From JAUHWL01 sp964416385 (GTDB lineage: Bacteria > Bacteroidota > Bacteroidia > Flavobacteriales > Schleiferiaceae), in the NCBI GenBank assembly GCA_964416385.1, contig CAYQDW010000003.1:21147-85146 (forward strand): a stretch of DNA of 64,000 bases. Direction: 5' to 3'. The notes under the pieces are model-generated. The model did not search any database. It worked only from the letters and a program-made list of their open reading frames with translations, and was not told where the DNA came from. Both the position numbers and the translations under genes were made by a program. Of this stretch, positions 1-8,287 are shown piece after piece. The first letter of the stretch is position 1; each line of letters opens with the position of its first letter.

Positions 1-1261
1 TGCCTCGTGGAAAGCGTATGCTAACAGGTCCGTTCTGCGAAAACGCATAATCTAACATCTGCTCCAATTCTGCACCTGTCATGGGGGCTAAAATTTGGAG
101 ATTGGGTATGGGGTTCAGAAAACTGAGATCAAATGCCCCATGATGCGTTGCGCCATCCTCGCCAACTAAACCCGCGCGGTCTAATGCAAAAACCACAGGC
201 AGAGTTTGCAAGGCTACATCATGTATGATCTGGTCATAAGCCCGTTGGGCAAACGTGCTGTAGAGGTGAACTATGGGTTTCATCCCCGAAGCGGCTAAGC
301 CTGCAGCAAAAGTTACCGCGTGTTGTTCTGCAATGCCAACATCAAAAGTGCGCTGCGGGAAGATTTCTTTAAATCGGTTTAGTGAAGAGCCGCTAAGCAT
401 AGCAGGGGTAATTGCTACAATGCGTTCATCCTGCTTAGCCAGTGCAATTAATTGATCCGTAAAAATGTCTTGATACGTTTTTTGAAGCGTATTAGTCGGG
501 TTCAGTGTGGGGGCTGCTGAAATCCCAAGCTCTTCTTTCCAAGAAACAAGTGATTTCTTTTTGGTTTTTATGTGTAAGACCCGCGTGCCACTTGCGTCTT
601 TTTCTCGGGTAAGTTGTTTTATTAAATCGGGGAGGCTATGGCCGTTTATTGGGCCTGAATATCCCCAACCTAAACTTTGAAAAAGTTCCTCATAGCTCTG
701 GAATTCATGTAGGGCACCAACATTAGGATCAATACTGCTTTCGTTATCATTGAGAATTAATAGAATATCTAGACCCGTGGTTCCCAAATAGTTGAGTGCC
801 TCATACGCCATGCCACCTGTTAGGGCACCATCACCAATTACAGCAATGTGTTTTCTGCTTATTTCTTGTAGGCGTGCAGCTTCTGCAAATCCGCCAATGG
901 CAGAAATACATGTTGATGAGTGACCAGCGCCAAAGGGATCAAATGGGCTTTCAATGCGACTGGTGAAGCCACTAAGACCATCTTTTTTTCTGTTGGACGT
1001 AAAGATTGGGGCCCGGTCTGTAAGTACTTTGTGCAAGTAGGCTTGATGGCCAACATCCCAAATTAAAATATCTTCTGGGGTATTAAAGATATAATGCAAG
1101 GCAAGCGTAAGTTCTGTTACCGCAAGGCTACTCACCAGATGGCCTTCTTTTTCCTGAGTTTGCATGAGTGCATATCGGGCGGCCGCAGTACATAACGCAT
1201 TGAGCTTCTCTGGCGAAAAAGTTCTGTAGACCTTTGGGTTAAAATCAGACGGCAACGGCAT
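1..1261 (-). CDS. dxs: 1-deoxy-D-xylulose-5-phosphate synthase, 3' end outside window
   Basis: First enzyme of the MEP isoprenoid pathway: thiamine-diphosphate-dependent condensation of pyruvate and glyceraldehyde 3-phosphate. About 420 codons are readable from ATG at 1261 and the frame stays open to base 1. Visible are the ThDP motif starting GDGALTGG (residue 143) and ending in LNDN (about 173), the GIAEQHAVT segment carrying the catalytic Glu, and the transketolase signature DRAGLVGEDGATHHGAFDLS. The stretch between LNDNE and GPINGH is only about 38 residues, roughly 40 shorter than in E. coli Dxs as I remember it, so this is a compact form. The gene is divergent from the isomerase at 1370. 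A -7-like box lies 4 nt before the start. Identification is secure; only the C-terminal third is missing. Confidence 0.96.
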   Translation of the reverse strand, partial: MPLPSDFNPKVYRTFSPEKLNALCTAAARYALMQTQEKEGHLVSSLAVTELTLALHYIFNTPEDILIWDVGHQAYLHKVLTDRAPIFTSNRKKDGLSGFTSRIESPFDPFGAGHSSTCISAIGGFAEAARLQEISRKHIAVIGDGALTGGMAYEALNYLGTTGLDILLILNDNESSIDPNVGALHEFQSYEELFQSLGWGYSGPINGHSLPDLIKQLTREKDASGTRVLHIKTKKKSLVSWKEELGISAAPTLNPTNTLQKTYQDIFTDQLIALAKQDERIVAITPAMLSGSSLNRFKEIFPQRTFDVGIAEQHAVTFAAGLAASGMKPIVHLYSTFAQRAYDQIIHDVALQTLPVVFALDRAGLVGEDGATHHGAFDLSFLNPIPNLQILAPMTGAELEQMLDYAFSQNGPVSIRFPRG

Positions 1262-1265
1262 GCTG

Positions 1266-1273
1266 CTAAATTA
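1266..1273 (-). promoter_or_regulatory. -7-like promoter element of dxs
   Basis: On the minus strand this reads TAATTTAG, one mismatch from TAnnTTTG, and is followed by CAGC and then the dxs ATG. The 4-nt gap would give a leaderless or nearly leaderless mRNA. No clear -33 TTTG is visible. Confidence 0.35.
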
Positions 1274-1369
1274 CGCTAAACTTGAATTGTCTTTGGTGAT
1301 GGGCGTTCAATTTATGGGCTATAATTACTTAGAATGTCCATATTTGTAACACATAAAAAAATATAAAGT

Positions 1370-2359
1370 ATGACAATGGTTCAACTCATTGAGCAGTTCC
1401 CTAATCACCTAATTAATGCTTTGCAGATTTGCGAGACTGCCAATTTACATGAGCCAAAAAAATCGATACAAAATGTTGTTATTACGGGTTTGGGAGGCTC
1501 TGGTATAGGCGGTACAATAACAGCAGACTTACTTGTGCCTATTTGTGGGGTGCCAGTGATTGTAAATAAAGATTATCACATGCCCGCTTTTGTAAACGAA
1601 AACACCCTAGTTATTGCTTGTAGCTATAGTGGCAATACAGAAGAAACCCTGATGGCGTTTGCAGAAAGCTTAGAGGCTAAGGCCCAGGTTGCGGTAATTT
1701 CAAGTGGTGGCGTGATAGCCCAACGTGCAAGAGAATTGAACCTAAATACAATTATTGTCCCTGGCGGAAACCCTCCGCGAAGCATGTTGGGTTATGCTTT
1801 GGTTGCCCTTTTGTATTATGCCGAATTCTATAATTTGGGGGCTTTTGATCTCACAGACCAAATTCCTGCAATAGGTAAAATGTTGTTGGCAGAACAAGAA
1901 ACCATGAAGCAACAAGCGTTACAGTTGGCCTTCAAGGTTAAAGGGAAAACCGTTGCCACATATGCTGCTAGCGGCATGGGAGGTGTTGCAACAAGATGGC
2001 GGCAACAGCTTAATGAAAACAGTAAAATGCTTGGCTGGGACGCAGAAGTGCCTGAGATGAATCATAATGAATTGGTGGGTTGGGCCGGTGGAAACGATGT
2101 GTTTGCCGCAATTTTTCTACGTACAAATTATGACTATGACCGTAACCAACGTAGAATGGAAATTAACAATGAATTGATTTCGCCTTATACGCCAAATGTT
2201 TTTGAAATTTGGGCGAAACAGGGTAGTAAGCTTGCTGAAGTTTTTTATCTCATCGCTTTTGGTGATTGGCTGAGCTACCATTTGAGCGAATTAAACAAGG
2301 TTGATATCATGGACATAAAGGCTATTGATTATTTAAAAAGCGAATTAAGCAAGCTGTGA
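1370..2359 (+). CDS. SIS-domain bifunctional phosphoglucose/phosphomannose isomerase-type protein
   Basis: 329 residues with a double SIS fold as in the archaeal-type PGI/PMI family, which interconverts glucose-6-P or mannose-6-P and fructose-6-P in the cytoplasm. Seen: GLGGSGIGG (residues 40-48), the sugar-phosphate loop SYSGNTEET (85-93), PPRSMLGY (135-142), NHNELVGW with the likely catalytic Glu at 234, and a C-terminal GDWLSYHLSE segment with a His of the kind used for ring opening. It is first in a tight set with the next two genes, its stop overlapping the next start by 4 nt. A classical pgi also exists at 46835-48484, so this enzyme may mainly serve mannose-6-P or be redundant. Family assignment is firm; substrate preference is inferred. 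Confidence 0.88.
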   Translation: MTMVQLIEQFPNHLINALQICETANLHEPKKSIQNVVITGLGGSGIGGTITADLLVPICGVPVIVNKDYHMPAFVNENTLVIACSYSGNTEETLMAFAESLEAKAQVAVISSGGVIAQRARELNLNTIIVPGGNPPRSMLGYALVALLYYAEFYNLGAFDLTDQIPAIGKMLLAEQETMKQQALQLAFKVKGKTVATYAASGMGGVATRWRQQLNENSKMLGWDAEVPEMNHNELVGWAGGNDVFAAIFLRTNYDYDRNQRRMEINNELISPYTPNVFEIWAKQGSKLAEVFYLIAFGDWLSYHLSELNKVDIMDIKAIDYLKSELSKL

Positions 2360-2913
2360 CACGGCTTATAATCATAGCGTTTTTATGCCTTACCGTTGCT
2401 TTACACGCCCAAGAAGAGCGCGCGGTAACTTTAGGCAAAAAATGGATGATTGGTGGCAATGCCAAAATTTTCGTGGAGACGCTAGGGCCTCAAGCCGCCC
2501 GTTTAATTGTAGACATTGAGCCGCAAACAGGGTATTTTTTTACCAATTGGTTCGCAGCAGGCTTACGGTTACCGCTAACTTTTACCAGTGACGCTTTTCG
2601 TACTACCATTAACCCGTTCTTACGCTATTACGCTCCGTTAAAGGGTCATGTTATCCCTTTTGCAGAGGTAAACGCGGGGCACGGTTGGCGATATATTTAT
2701 GATACCCAAAGTTCTGCGTATGATGATGTTGAACGCAGCTGGATTTTGGGTGGGCAAGCCGGCATGGCTCTTTTTGTAGCGCCTCAGGTGAGCATAGATT
2801 TGTGCCTGTATTATGCACTTCAGAATTATCAACTTCAAAGCAATGGTAAAACATATCCCAACCGCATAGAAAACGTCTACGGGTTGGGTGCTGGCTTTCA
2901 ATTTTATTTTTAA
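2356..2913 (+). CDS. Predicted small outer-membrane beta-barrel protein
   Basis: 185 residues from a GTG start that overlaps the preceding stop codon (GTGA), implying translational coupling. Residues 1-19 form a signal peptide ending ALHAQ. The mature part alternates short aromatic/hydrophobic strands with turns and ends in aromatic residues (QFYF), as 8-strand outer-membrane barrels do. No enzyme motif is recognisable. It sits between the isomerase and lipB, 2 nt before the latter, which probably reflects operon packing and not shared function. Specific function unknown. Confidence 0.75.
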   Translation: MTRLIIIAFLCLTVALHAQEERAVTLGKKWMIGGNAKIFVETLGPQAARLIVDIEPQTGYFFTNWFAAGLRLPLTFTSDAFRTTINPFLRYYAPLKGHVIPFAEVNAGHGWRYIYDTQSSAYDDVERSWILGGQAGMALFVAPQVSIDLCLYYALQNYQLQSNGKTYPNRIENVYGLGAGFQFYF

Positions 2914-2915
2914 TC

Positions 2916-3626
2916 ATGCGTCAAGTAGTTTTTAAAGATCTTGGCCGCATGGCCTATAAGCCAGCATGGGATTACCAAGAAGAGCTGTTTAACGGCATTG
3001 TTGCTCAAAAGGTGGCCAATCGCAAACGGCCAGAAAACGAACAAATTGAAACGTCTGATTATTTATTGTTCGTTGAGCACCCGCCTGTATTTACGCTGGG
3101 CAAAAGTGGCGCAGAACAAAACTTGCTCATCAATCATGAAAAGCTAGCTGAAGAAAAAATTGACTATTTCAAAATTAATAGGGGTGGTGATATTACCTAT
3201 CACGGTCCAGGTCAGCTGGTTGGTTATCCGATTTTTAATCTTGATCATTTTTTTACTGACATCCACAAATACCTGCGCTACCTTGAAGAGGCCATTATTT
3301 TAACTATTGCAGAATATGGTTTAAAAGGTGAGAGAAGCCCGGGGGAAACTGGTGTGTGGCTAGACGTGGGCAAACCCACTGCCCGAAAAATATGCGCGAT
3401 GGGTGTGCGCGCCAGCCGCTGGGTAACCATGCATGGTTTTGCGTTTAATGTAAATACCAATCTAAAGCATTTTGGTTATATCGTGCCCTGTGGCATCCGC
3501 GATAAAGCCGTTACCAGTTTACACCTAGAAGTTGGCCATGAGGTAGATTTTGAAGAAGTGAAAGGCAAGGTTAAAAAGCACTTGGGCGCGCTCTTCGCTA
3601 TTCATTTTGTAACGCAGGAACCTTAA
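2916..3626 (+). CDS. lipB: Octanoyl-[acyl carrier protein]:protein N-octanoyltransferase
   Basis: Transfers octanoate from ACP to the lipoyl domains of 2-oxoacid dehydrogenases and the glycine cleavage H protein, the first step of endogenous lipoate synthesis. Signatures: EHPPVFTLGKSG near residue 54, NRGGDITYHGPGQ (88-100), then the catalytic pair Lys158 (in ARKICAMG) and Cys192 (in VPCGI). The spacing of 34 residues equals that of Lys135 and Cys169 in E. coli LipB. Length 236 is slightly above the usual 210-230. The last 29 nt overlap, tail to tail, the small membrane-protein gene on the other strand. lipA is not in the window. Confidence 0.96.
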   Translation: MRQVVFKDLGRMAYKPAWDYQEELFNGIVAQKVANRKRPENEQIETSDYLLFVEHPPVFTLGKSGAEQNLLINHEKLAEEKIDYFKINRGGDITYHGPGQLVGYPIFNLDHFFTDIHKYLRYLEEAIILTIAEYGLKGERSPGETGVWLDVGKPTARKICAMGVRASRWVTMHGFAFNVNTNLKHFGYIVPCGIRDKAVTSLHLEVGHEVDFEEVKGKVKKHLGALFAIHFVTQEP

Positions 3627-3936
3627 GGCTGCCACCTTTATGCATCTTTGAGACTGCTCTTGGCACGCCCCAAAAGGCAATTAAACAAATGAGCAGTGTA
3701 ATCACAATGGCAATAGCCAATTTTTTGTTGCGCTTTTTGTTCTCCTGTCTTATTTTATCTCTTAGCTCTTGTAGCCCTTGGGCAGACAATGATTTTTGCT
3801 GCTTGTGCTCAATTTTTGAAATGCCTTTTCTTGATTGATAATCAAATGCCTTTCGCAGATTAGGCTGTGTTTTTTGCTTCCTTTTTTGTTCAAGTGCCCG
3901 TGTGAGATTAGCACCATGAGACCCAAACCAGCCCAT
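3598..3936 (-). CDS. Small single-helix membrane protein, paralogue 1 of 3
   Basis: 112 residues, function unknown. A basic N-terminal half contains PNLRKAFDYQSRKGI, then KSLSAQGLQELR, followed by one transmembrane helix at about 73-91 and a short tail. The same pattern (PxLR..F, K.LS, basic helix, TM) recurs in the two genes just upstream, so these are tandem duplicates. It is the last gene of the leftward asnS-rpoN-archaemetzincin group, 2 nt after paralogue 2, and its 3' end overlaps lipB by 29 nt. There is no signal peptide; the long N-terminal basic region suggests a cytoplasmic N-terminus by the positive-inside rule (inference). Confidence 0.8.
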   Translation of the reverse strand: MGWFGSHGANLTRALEQKRKQKTQPNLRKAFDYQSRKGISKIEHKQQKSLSAQGLQELRDKIRQENKKRNKKLAIAIVITLLICLIAFWGVPRAVSKMHKGGSLKVPALQNE

Positions 3937-3938
3937 TT

Positions 3939-4265
3939 TTAAATCTTTTGATGATAGTGGTAGATTTCAATTAAATCATCACTATTAATTTTAATCAACC
4001 AAATAATTGAGGCCAGAATGAATACGCTAACAACCAATGCTAAAATGCTTTTTTTAGTGCGTAAGCGCTTTTCTAAAGTAAGGCGCTTTCGTAACACAGC
4101 GCGCTCTGCATCAGATAGTGCTTTAATTTTTCTGTAATTCAGATGGACGTTGTTATTTCTGTCGCGCTCATGAATTTTAGGGAAACCGCGTTTTAAACTC
4201 GGCCGCTTTCGCGCATTGCCGCGGATCATTTGAATCATGTATAATACATGTCCGCCCCAACTCAT
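3939..4265 (-). CDS. Small single-helix membrane protein, paralogue 2 of 3
   Basis: 108 residues, function unknown. Shares with its neighbours RPSLKRGF early, then KALSDAERAVLRKRL, then one transmembrane helix at about 73-91. It is the most diverged of the three: the FDY.SR.GI part is replaced by a DRNNN stretch. The start codon overlaps the stop of paralogue 3 by 4 nt, so the two are probably translationally coupled. It ends with a short charged, His-containing tail. Confidence 0.8.
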   Translation of the reverse strand: MSWGGHVLYMIQMIRGNARKRPSLKRGFPKIHERDRNNNVHLNYRKIKALSDAERAVLRKRLTLEKRLRTKKSILALVVSVFILASIIWLIKINSDDLIEIYHYHQKI

Positions 4266-4579
4266 TTTGCATTCGGATTAAAAATGTCTTCTGGTTGTGC
4301 TGCAAACCAGTTAAAGAGGGCCAAAAAGCCCCAGATCAATAATGCCAGCAGAATAACAGATAAACCTAAAAGTATGAGTTGCCGGTAGCGTTCTGTTTTT
4401 TGCCGCAAACTTATCACGTACCTGATCTGTGCTATTTCACGGGCAGAGAGTTTTTTGGTTTCCTTGTACTGAACATCTTTTATTCCCTGCCGACTTTTAT
4501 AGTCAAATTCCAAGCGCAAATTGGGCCGCTTTCTGCGCGTTACAGATTTAACAAGTGGAATAAATGAAGCAAAACCCAT
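4262..4579 (-). CDS. Small single-helix membrane protein, paralogue 3 of 3
   Basis: 105 residues, function unknown. Contains RPNLRLEFDYKSRQGI, nearly the same as paralogue 1, then KKLSAREIAQIR, and a transmembrane helix at about 68-90. It starts 11 nt after the archaemetzincin stop, within the same leftward run of genes. The strong likeness between copies 1 and 3 around FDY.SR.GI suggests that segment is under selection, perhaps as a binding site for a cytoplasmic partner (inference). Confidence 0.8.
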   Translation of the reverse strand: MGFASFIPLVKSVTRRKRPNLRLEFDYKSRQGIKDVQYKETKKLSAREIAQIRYVISLRQKTERYRQLILLGLSVILLALLIWGFLALFNWFAAQPEDIFNPNAK

Positions 4580-4590
4580 TATTGGAATAA

Positions 4591-5217
4591 TTACATTGCT
4601 GAAGATAAAGAATTATAACATTTTGCGCAAAGTACCGGTTCGCAATGATCAATTGTACTAATTCGCTCTGCCGCATCCGCCATAACGCAACTTTTATCTG
4701 GGCAATGTGGTAAGCCAAGATTATGGCCAAATTCGTGGATGACCACTTTTTGTAAGCGCTGATAGAAAAAAGCGGGCTTACGTTTTAAACGGAAGCTAGA
4801 TACAACAGCTTCACGGCCGGGCCTGTAGGCCAACCCCATTATGCCCCAATCTCTGTACTTGTTTTCGGGTTTCTTGATGTTGCCTTCTGCATTCCGTTTT
4901 GTGGTGCTTATATCTTCGGCCGTAAGGCCAAAAGCAAAATCTGCTCCTTCTGCCTTGCGAATTGTTTTTAAATAAACCAGTAATGAATCAGCGCGGTAGC
5001 GTGCACGCTTAACATTGATAAAAGCATTTTTCGGTAAGGTTACCGGTGTAACAATTTGCGGTGCGATATTGTATGCAGCAGCCAAATATTGCTCAACAGA
5101 ATCAATCTGATGGGCAGGTACATCACCTAACGGAATGATAATTACATCTGTATTTGGGCCGATTTTAGGCTTACAGGATACCAGAAGAATAGCAAGAAGT
5201 AGAGAAAAACGGTACAT
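4591..5217 (-). CDS. Archaemetzincin-type zinc protease, predicted lipoprotein
   Basis: 208 residues. The complete archaemetzincin signature is visible: HEFGHNLGLPHC at 161-172 (zinc ligands His161, His165, His171; catalytic Glu162), Cys177, Met179 of the Met-turn, exactly 17 residues, then CAKC at 197-200. This fits HExxHxxGxxHCx4CxMx17CxxC, where the four Cys bind a second, structural zinc. Unlike the cytosolic archaeal and vertebrate enzymes, it begins with a lipoprotein signal (LLLAILLVSC, Cys at 15), so it should be anchored in the envelope. It lies 6 nt after rpoN and 11 nt before the small membrane-protein genes. Substrate unknown. Confidence 0.9.
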   Translation of the reverse strand: MYRFSLLLAILLVSCKPKIGPNTDVIIIPLGDVPAHQIDSVEQYLAAAYNIAPQIVTPVTLPKNAFINVKRARYRADSLLVYLKTIRKAEGADFAFGLTAEDISTTKRNAEGNIKKPENKYRDWGIMGLAYRPGREAVVSSFRLKRKPAFFYQRLQKVVIHEFGHNLGLPHCPDKSCVMADAAERISTIDHCEPVLCAKCYNSLSSAM

Positions 5218-5223
5218 CAGCGA

Positions 5224-6684
5224 TTAGAGTTCCTTACGTAAACGCGCCACCGGCAACCCTAATTGTTCGCGGTATTTGGCAACGGTTCTTCGGGCTATGG
5301 GGTAACCCTTTTCTTTAAGTAGCTCAGCCAGTTCTTGATCAGTAAGAGGTTTGCGTTTTTCTTCTTCACCAATGGCATCTTCAAGAATCTTTTTGATCTC
5401 TTTAGTGCTTACTTCTTCACCTTCGCTATTAAGCATAGCTTCGCTAAAAAATGTCTTTAAAAGTTTGGTACCATAAGGGGTTTGCACATACTTATTGCTG
5501 GTTACGCGGCTAACGGTGCTGATATCCAAACCAATTTCATCCGCAATATCTTTTAAGATCATGGGGCGGAGGTCGCGTTCATCACCACTTAAGAAATAGG
5601 CCTCCTGGTATTCCATAATGGCGGTCATGGTAAGCATGAGCGTTTGTTGGCGCTGGCGGATGGCCTCTATAAACCACTTGGCGCTGTCTATTTTTTGCTT
5701 GATGAATTTTACCGCTTCTTTTTCGCCTTTGGTGGCTTTGTCTTTGGCAGCTTTGGCGTGGGCAATCATCTCGCGGTAATCACGACTAATCTTCAACTCT
5801 GGGGCATTACGCGCATTAAGGCGCATTTCAAGCTCCCCCTCATTGATTGTGATGAAAAAGTCTGGAATGATATTTTGCGAGCCGCCACGGCTGCTGCTAC
5901 CCATATTGCCGGGTTTGGGGTTGAGATGTACAATAATTTGTTGCGCTTCTCTTAATGCTTCTTCTGTTGTATTAAGGTTGTCTATAAGTTTTTGGTAGTG
6001 CTTTTTAACAAAGGCATCATAGTATTCATGAAGTATGCGGTATGCCAAGCGCACCTCTGGCGTTTGTGGTTTACGCTCTAGTTGTAGCAGTAAGCATTCC
6101 TGTAAATCTCGTGCGCCAATACCGGCTGGGTCTAGGCTCTGTACTACGGTAAGTACTTTTTCTACCTCTTCTTCAGTTACAAAGAGATTACGATTAAAGG
6201 CAAGGTCGTCTACAATGTCCAGTAACGCGCGTTCTAGCAGGCCGTCATCGCCTAAATTACCTATGATGTATGTGGCAATTTCGCGTTCATTTTCGGTAAG
6301 ATCACGCATGCCAATCTGCGCCATGAGCCGCTCAATAAAGCTTTCTTCTACGGCGATTGGAATGGTGCGCTCTTCATCATCTGCGCTGTAATTATTGGCC
6401 TGGGTTTTCCAGCTGGGCGTTTCGTCATCACTCAGGTACTCATCCCAGTTTACATCTTCAGTATTATCACTGGCGCTTTCTTCAAAGCCTTCGTCCTCCC
6501 AAGAGTCTTCCTGTTTTTCTTCAAATTCTGCACCTTCTTCTAGTGCGGGGTTCTCTTGAATTTCTTGCTCTATGCGCTCTTCCAGTTCTTGCGTGGGCAC
6601 CTGGATGAGTTTCATCAACTGGATTTGCTGAGGCGATAGTTTTTGCTCCAGCTTTAGTTTTTGTATTTGACGTAAGGCCGCCAT
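5224..6684 (-). CDS. rpoN: RNA polymerase sigma-54 factor
   Basis: 486 residues. The N-terminal region I is Gln/Leu-rich (KLEQKLSPQQIQLMKLIQVP) and binds activator ATPases; it is followed by a very acidic region II (about 50-110), the core-binding region, a helix-turn-helix near ADEIGLDISTVSRV, and the RpoN box ARRTVAKYRE at 464-473, which reads the -24 element. Sigma-54 transcription requires enhancer-binding AAA+ activators, none of which is encoded in this window. It is packed between asnS (14 nt) and the archaemetzincin (6 nt). Confidence 0.97.
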   Translation of the reverse strand: MAALRQIQKLKLEQKLSPQQIQLMKLIQVPTQELEERIEQEIQENPALEEGAEFEEKQEDSWEDEGFEESASDNTEDVNWDEYLSDDETPSWKTQANNYSADDEERTIPIAVEESFIERLMAQIGMRDLTENEREIATYIIGNLGDDGLLERALLDIVDDLAFNRNLFVTEEEVEKVLTVVQSLDPAGIGARDLQECLLLQLERKPQTPEVRLAYRILHEYYDAFVKKHYQKLIDNLNTTEEALREAQQIIVHLNPKPGNMGSSSRGGSQNIIPDFFITINEGELEMRLNARNAPELKISRDYREMIAHAKAAKDKATKGEKEAVKFIKQKIDSAKWFIEAIRQRQQTLMLTMTAIMEYQEAYFLSGDERDLRPMILKDIADEIGLDISTVSRVTSNKYVQTPYGTKLLKTFFSEAMLNSEGEEVSTKEIKKILEDAIGEEEKRKPLTDQELAELLKEKGYPIARRTVAKYREQLGLPVARLRKEL

Positions 6685-6698
6685 CGGTAGTTTTTCTA

Positions 6699-8132
6699 TT
6701 AAAATTCTGCCCTGCCCGGTGTGCGCGGAAAGGGAATAACATCACGTATGTTGCCCATACCTGTCACAAATTGTACCAAACGTTCAAAACCTAATCCGAA
6801 ACCGCTGTGCTTGCAGGTACCAAATTTGCGTGTATCTAAATACCACCAAAGGTTTTCTTCCTCAATAGAGAATTCACTCATTTTTTGTTTTAGCACATCC
6901 AAACGCTCTTCGCGCTGGCTACCGCCAATGATTTCGCCAATGCCAGGAAAGAGAACATCCATTGCACGTACGGTTTGGCCATCTTCATTTAAGCGCATAT
7001 AAAACGCTTTTATTTTGGCAGGATAATCAAATAAGATTACCGGGCTTTTAAAGTGTTTTTCTACCAAATAACGCTCATGCTCACTTTGTAAATCGGCACC
7101 CCACTCTTCAATGATGTAGTTAAATTTCTTCTTGCGATTGGGTTGACTGTTTTTGAGAATTTCTATGGCTTCCGTATAGCTTAAGCGCACAAAATTGTTT
7201 TCTACCACAAACTGCAATTGCGCAAGCAAACCACGTTCACTGCGTTGTTGTTGTGGTTTGGCTTTTTCTTCTTCTGCAAAGCGTTTATCTAAAAATTCTA
7301 AATCGTCTTTACAGTGCTCAAGCGCATAGCCAATAACATATTTGAGAAAATCCTCGGCTAAGGTCATGTTATCATCAAGCTCAAAAAAGGCCATTTCTGG
7401 CTCAATCATCCAGAATTCAGCCAAATGCCTGCTGGTATTGCTGTTTTCTGCACGAAACGTTGGGCCAAAGGTGTAAACCTTGCTAAGGGCCATCGCGCCC
7501 AATTCTGCTTCTAACTGGCCGCTTACCGTTAGATTGGTTTCCCTTTCAAAAAAGTCTTCAGTAAAATCAATGTTGCCCTCTTCGTTTTTGGGGAGATTGT
7601 TTAAATCTAGCGCGGTAACGCGAAACATCTCACCAGCACCTTCAGCATCACTTCCAGTAATAATTGGCGTGTGCATGTAGAAAAAGCCGTTGTCATTAAA
7701 ATATTTGTGGATGGCAAATGCAAGGGCATGTCTGATGCGGAAAATGGCGCCAAAAGTAGCCGTACGTGGCCTTAGATGTGCTATTTCGCGCAAGAACTCC
7801 ATGCTGTGCTTTTTGGGCTGCAATGGATATTCTTCTGGGTGGCTATCTCCGTGAATGACAATAGACTTCACCTGAACCTCTACATTTTGACCTTTTCCCA
7901 AAGAGGCTACCAAATCACCCATAACTTCAATACAAGCGCCTGTGGTAATGCGTTTTAGCACTTCAGGGTCTGTATCTTCAAAGTTTACAACTGCTTGAAT
8001 ATTGTGTATTGTACTACCATCATTAAGGGCAATAAAGCGGTTGCTCCTAAATGTGCGTACCCATCCGCGTAAGCGTACCTCACTGCCAACGGGCATTTTA
8101 GTAAGCGCATCTTTAACATTTACCGTAATCAT
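6699..8132 (-). CDS. asnS: Asparaginyl-tRNA synthetase
   Basis: 477 residues, class II synthetase that charges tRNA-Asn. An N-terminal OB-fold anticodon-binding domain (about 1-115) precedes the catalytic core, with motif 2 (FRAENSNTSRHLAEFWMIEPE) and motif 3 (GFGLGFERL, about 447-455), and the C-terminus FPRTPGRAEF. It is the first gene of the leftward run asnS-rpoN-archaemetzincin-three small membrane proteins, with gaps no larger than 14 nt. A weak -7-like sequence (CACTTTTG on the minus strand) lies upstream near 8170. Confidence 0.97.
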   Translation of the reverse strand: MITVNVKDALTKMPVGSEVRLRGWVRTFRSNRFIALNDGSTIHNIQAVVNFEDTDPEVLKRITTGACIEVMGDLVASLGKGQNVEVQVKSIVIHGDSHPEEYPLQPKKHSMEFLREIAHLRPRTATFGAIFRIRHALAFAIHKYFNDNGFFYMHTPIITGSDAEGAGEMFRVTALDLNNLPKNEEGNIDFTEDFFERETNLTVSGQLEAELGAMALSKVYTFGPTFRAENSNTSRHLAEFWMIEPEMAFFELDDNMTLAEDFLKYVIGYALEHCKDDLEFLDKRFAEEEKAKPQQQRSERGLLAQLQFVVENNFVRLSYTEAIEILKNSQPNRKKKFNYIIEEWGADLQSEHERYLVEKHFKSPVILFDYPAKIKAFYMRLNEDGQTVRAMDVLFPGIGEIIGGSQREERLDVLKQKMSEFSIEEENLWWYLDTRKFGTCKHSGFGLGFERLVQFVTGMGNIRDVIPFPRTPGRAEF

Positions 8133-8287
8133 CTGTGCTTTAACTAGATTTTAATTCAACGTTGCAAAAGTGCACTTTTTACTGCGGGTTAAAAACAGCG
8201 TTTAGCATCAAATAAGTGCAATATTATTGGCTCAACTTAAAGTAAAACACAAGCTATTAAAAAAGGTTAACGATGTTTTAACAACCT

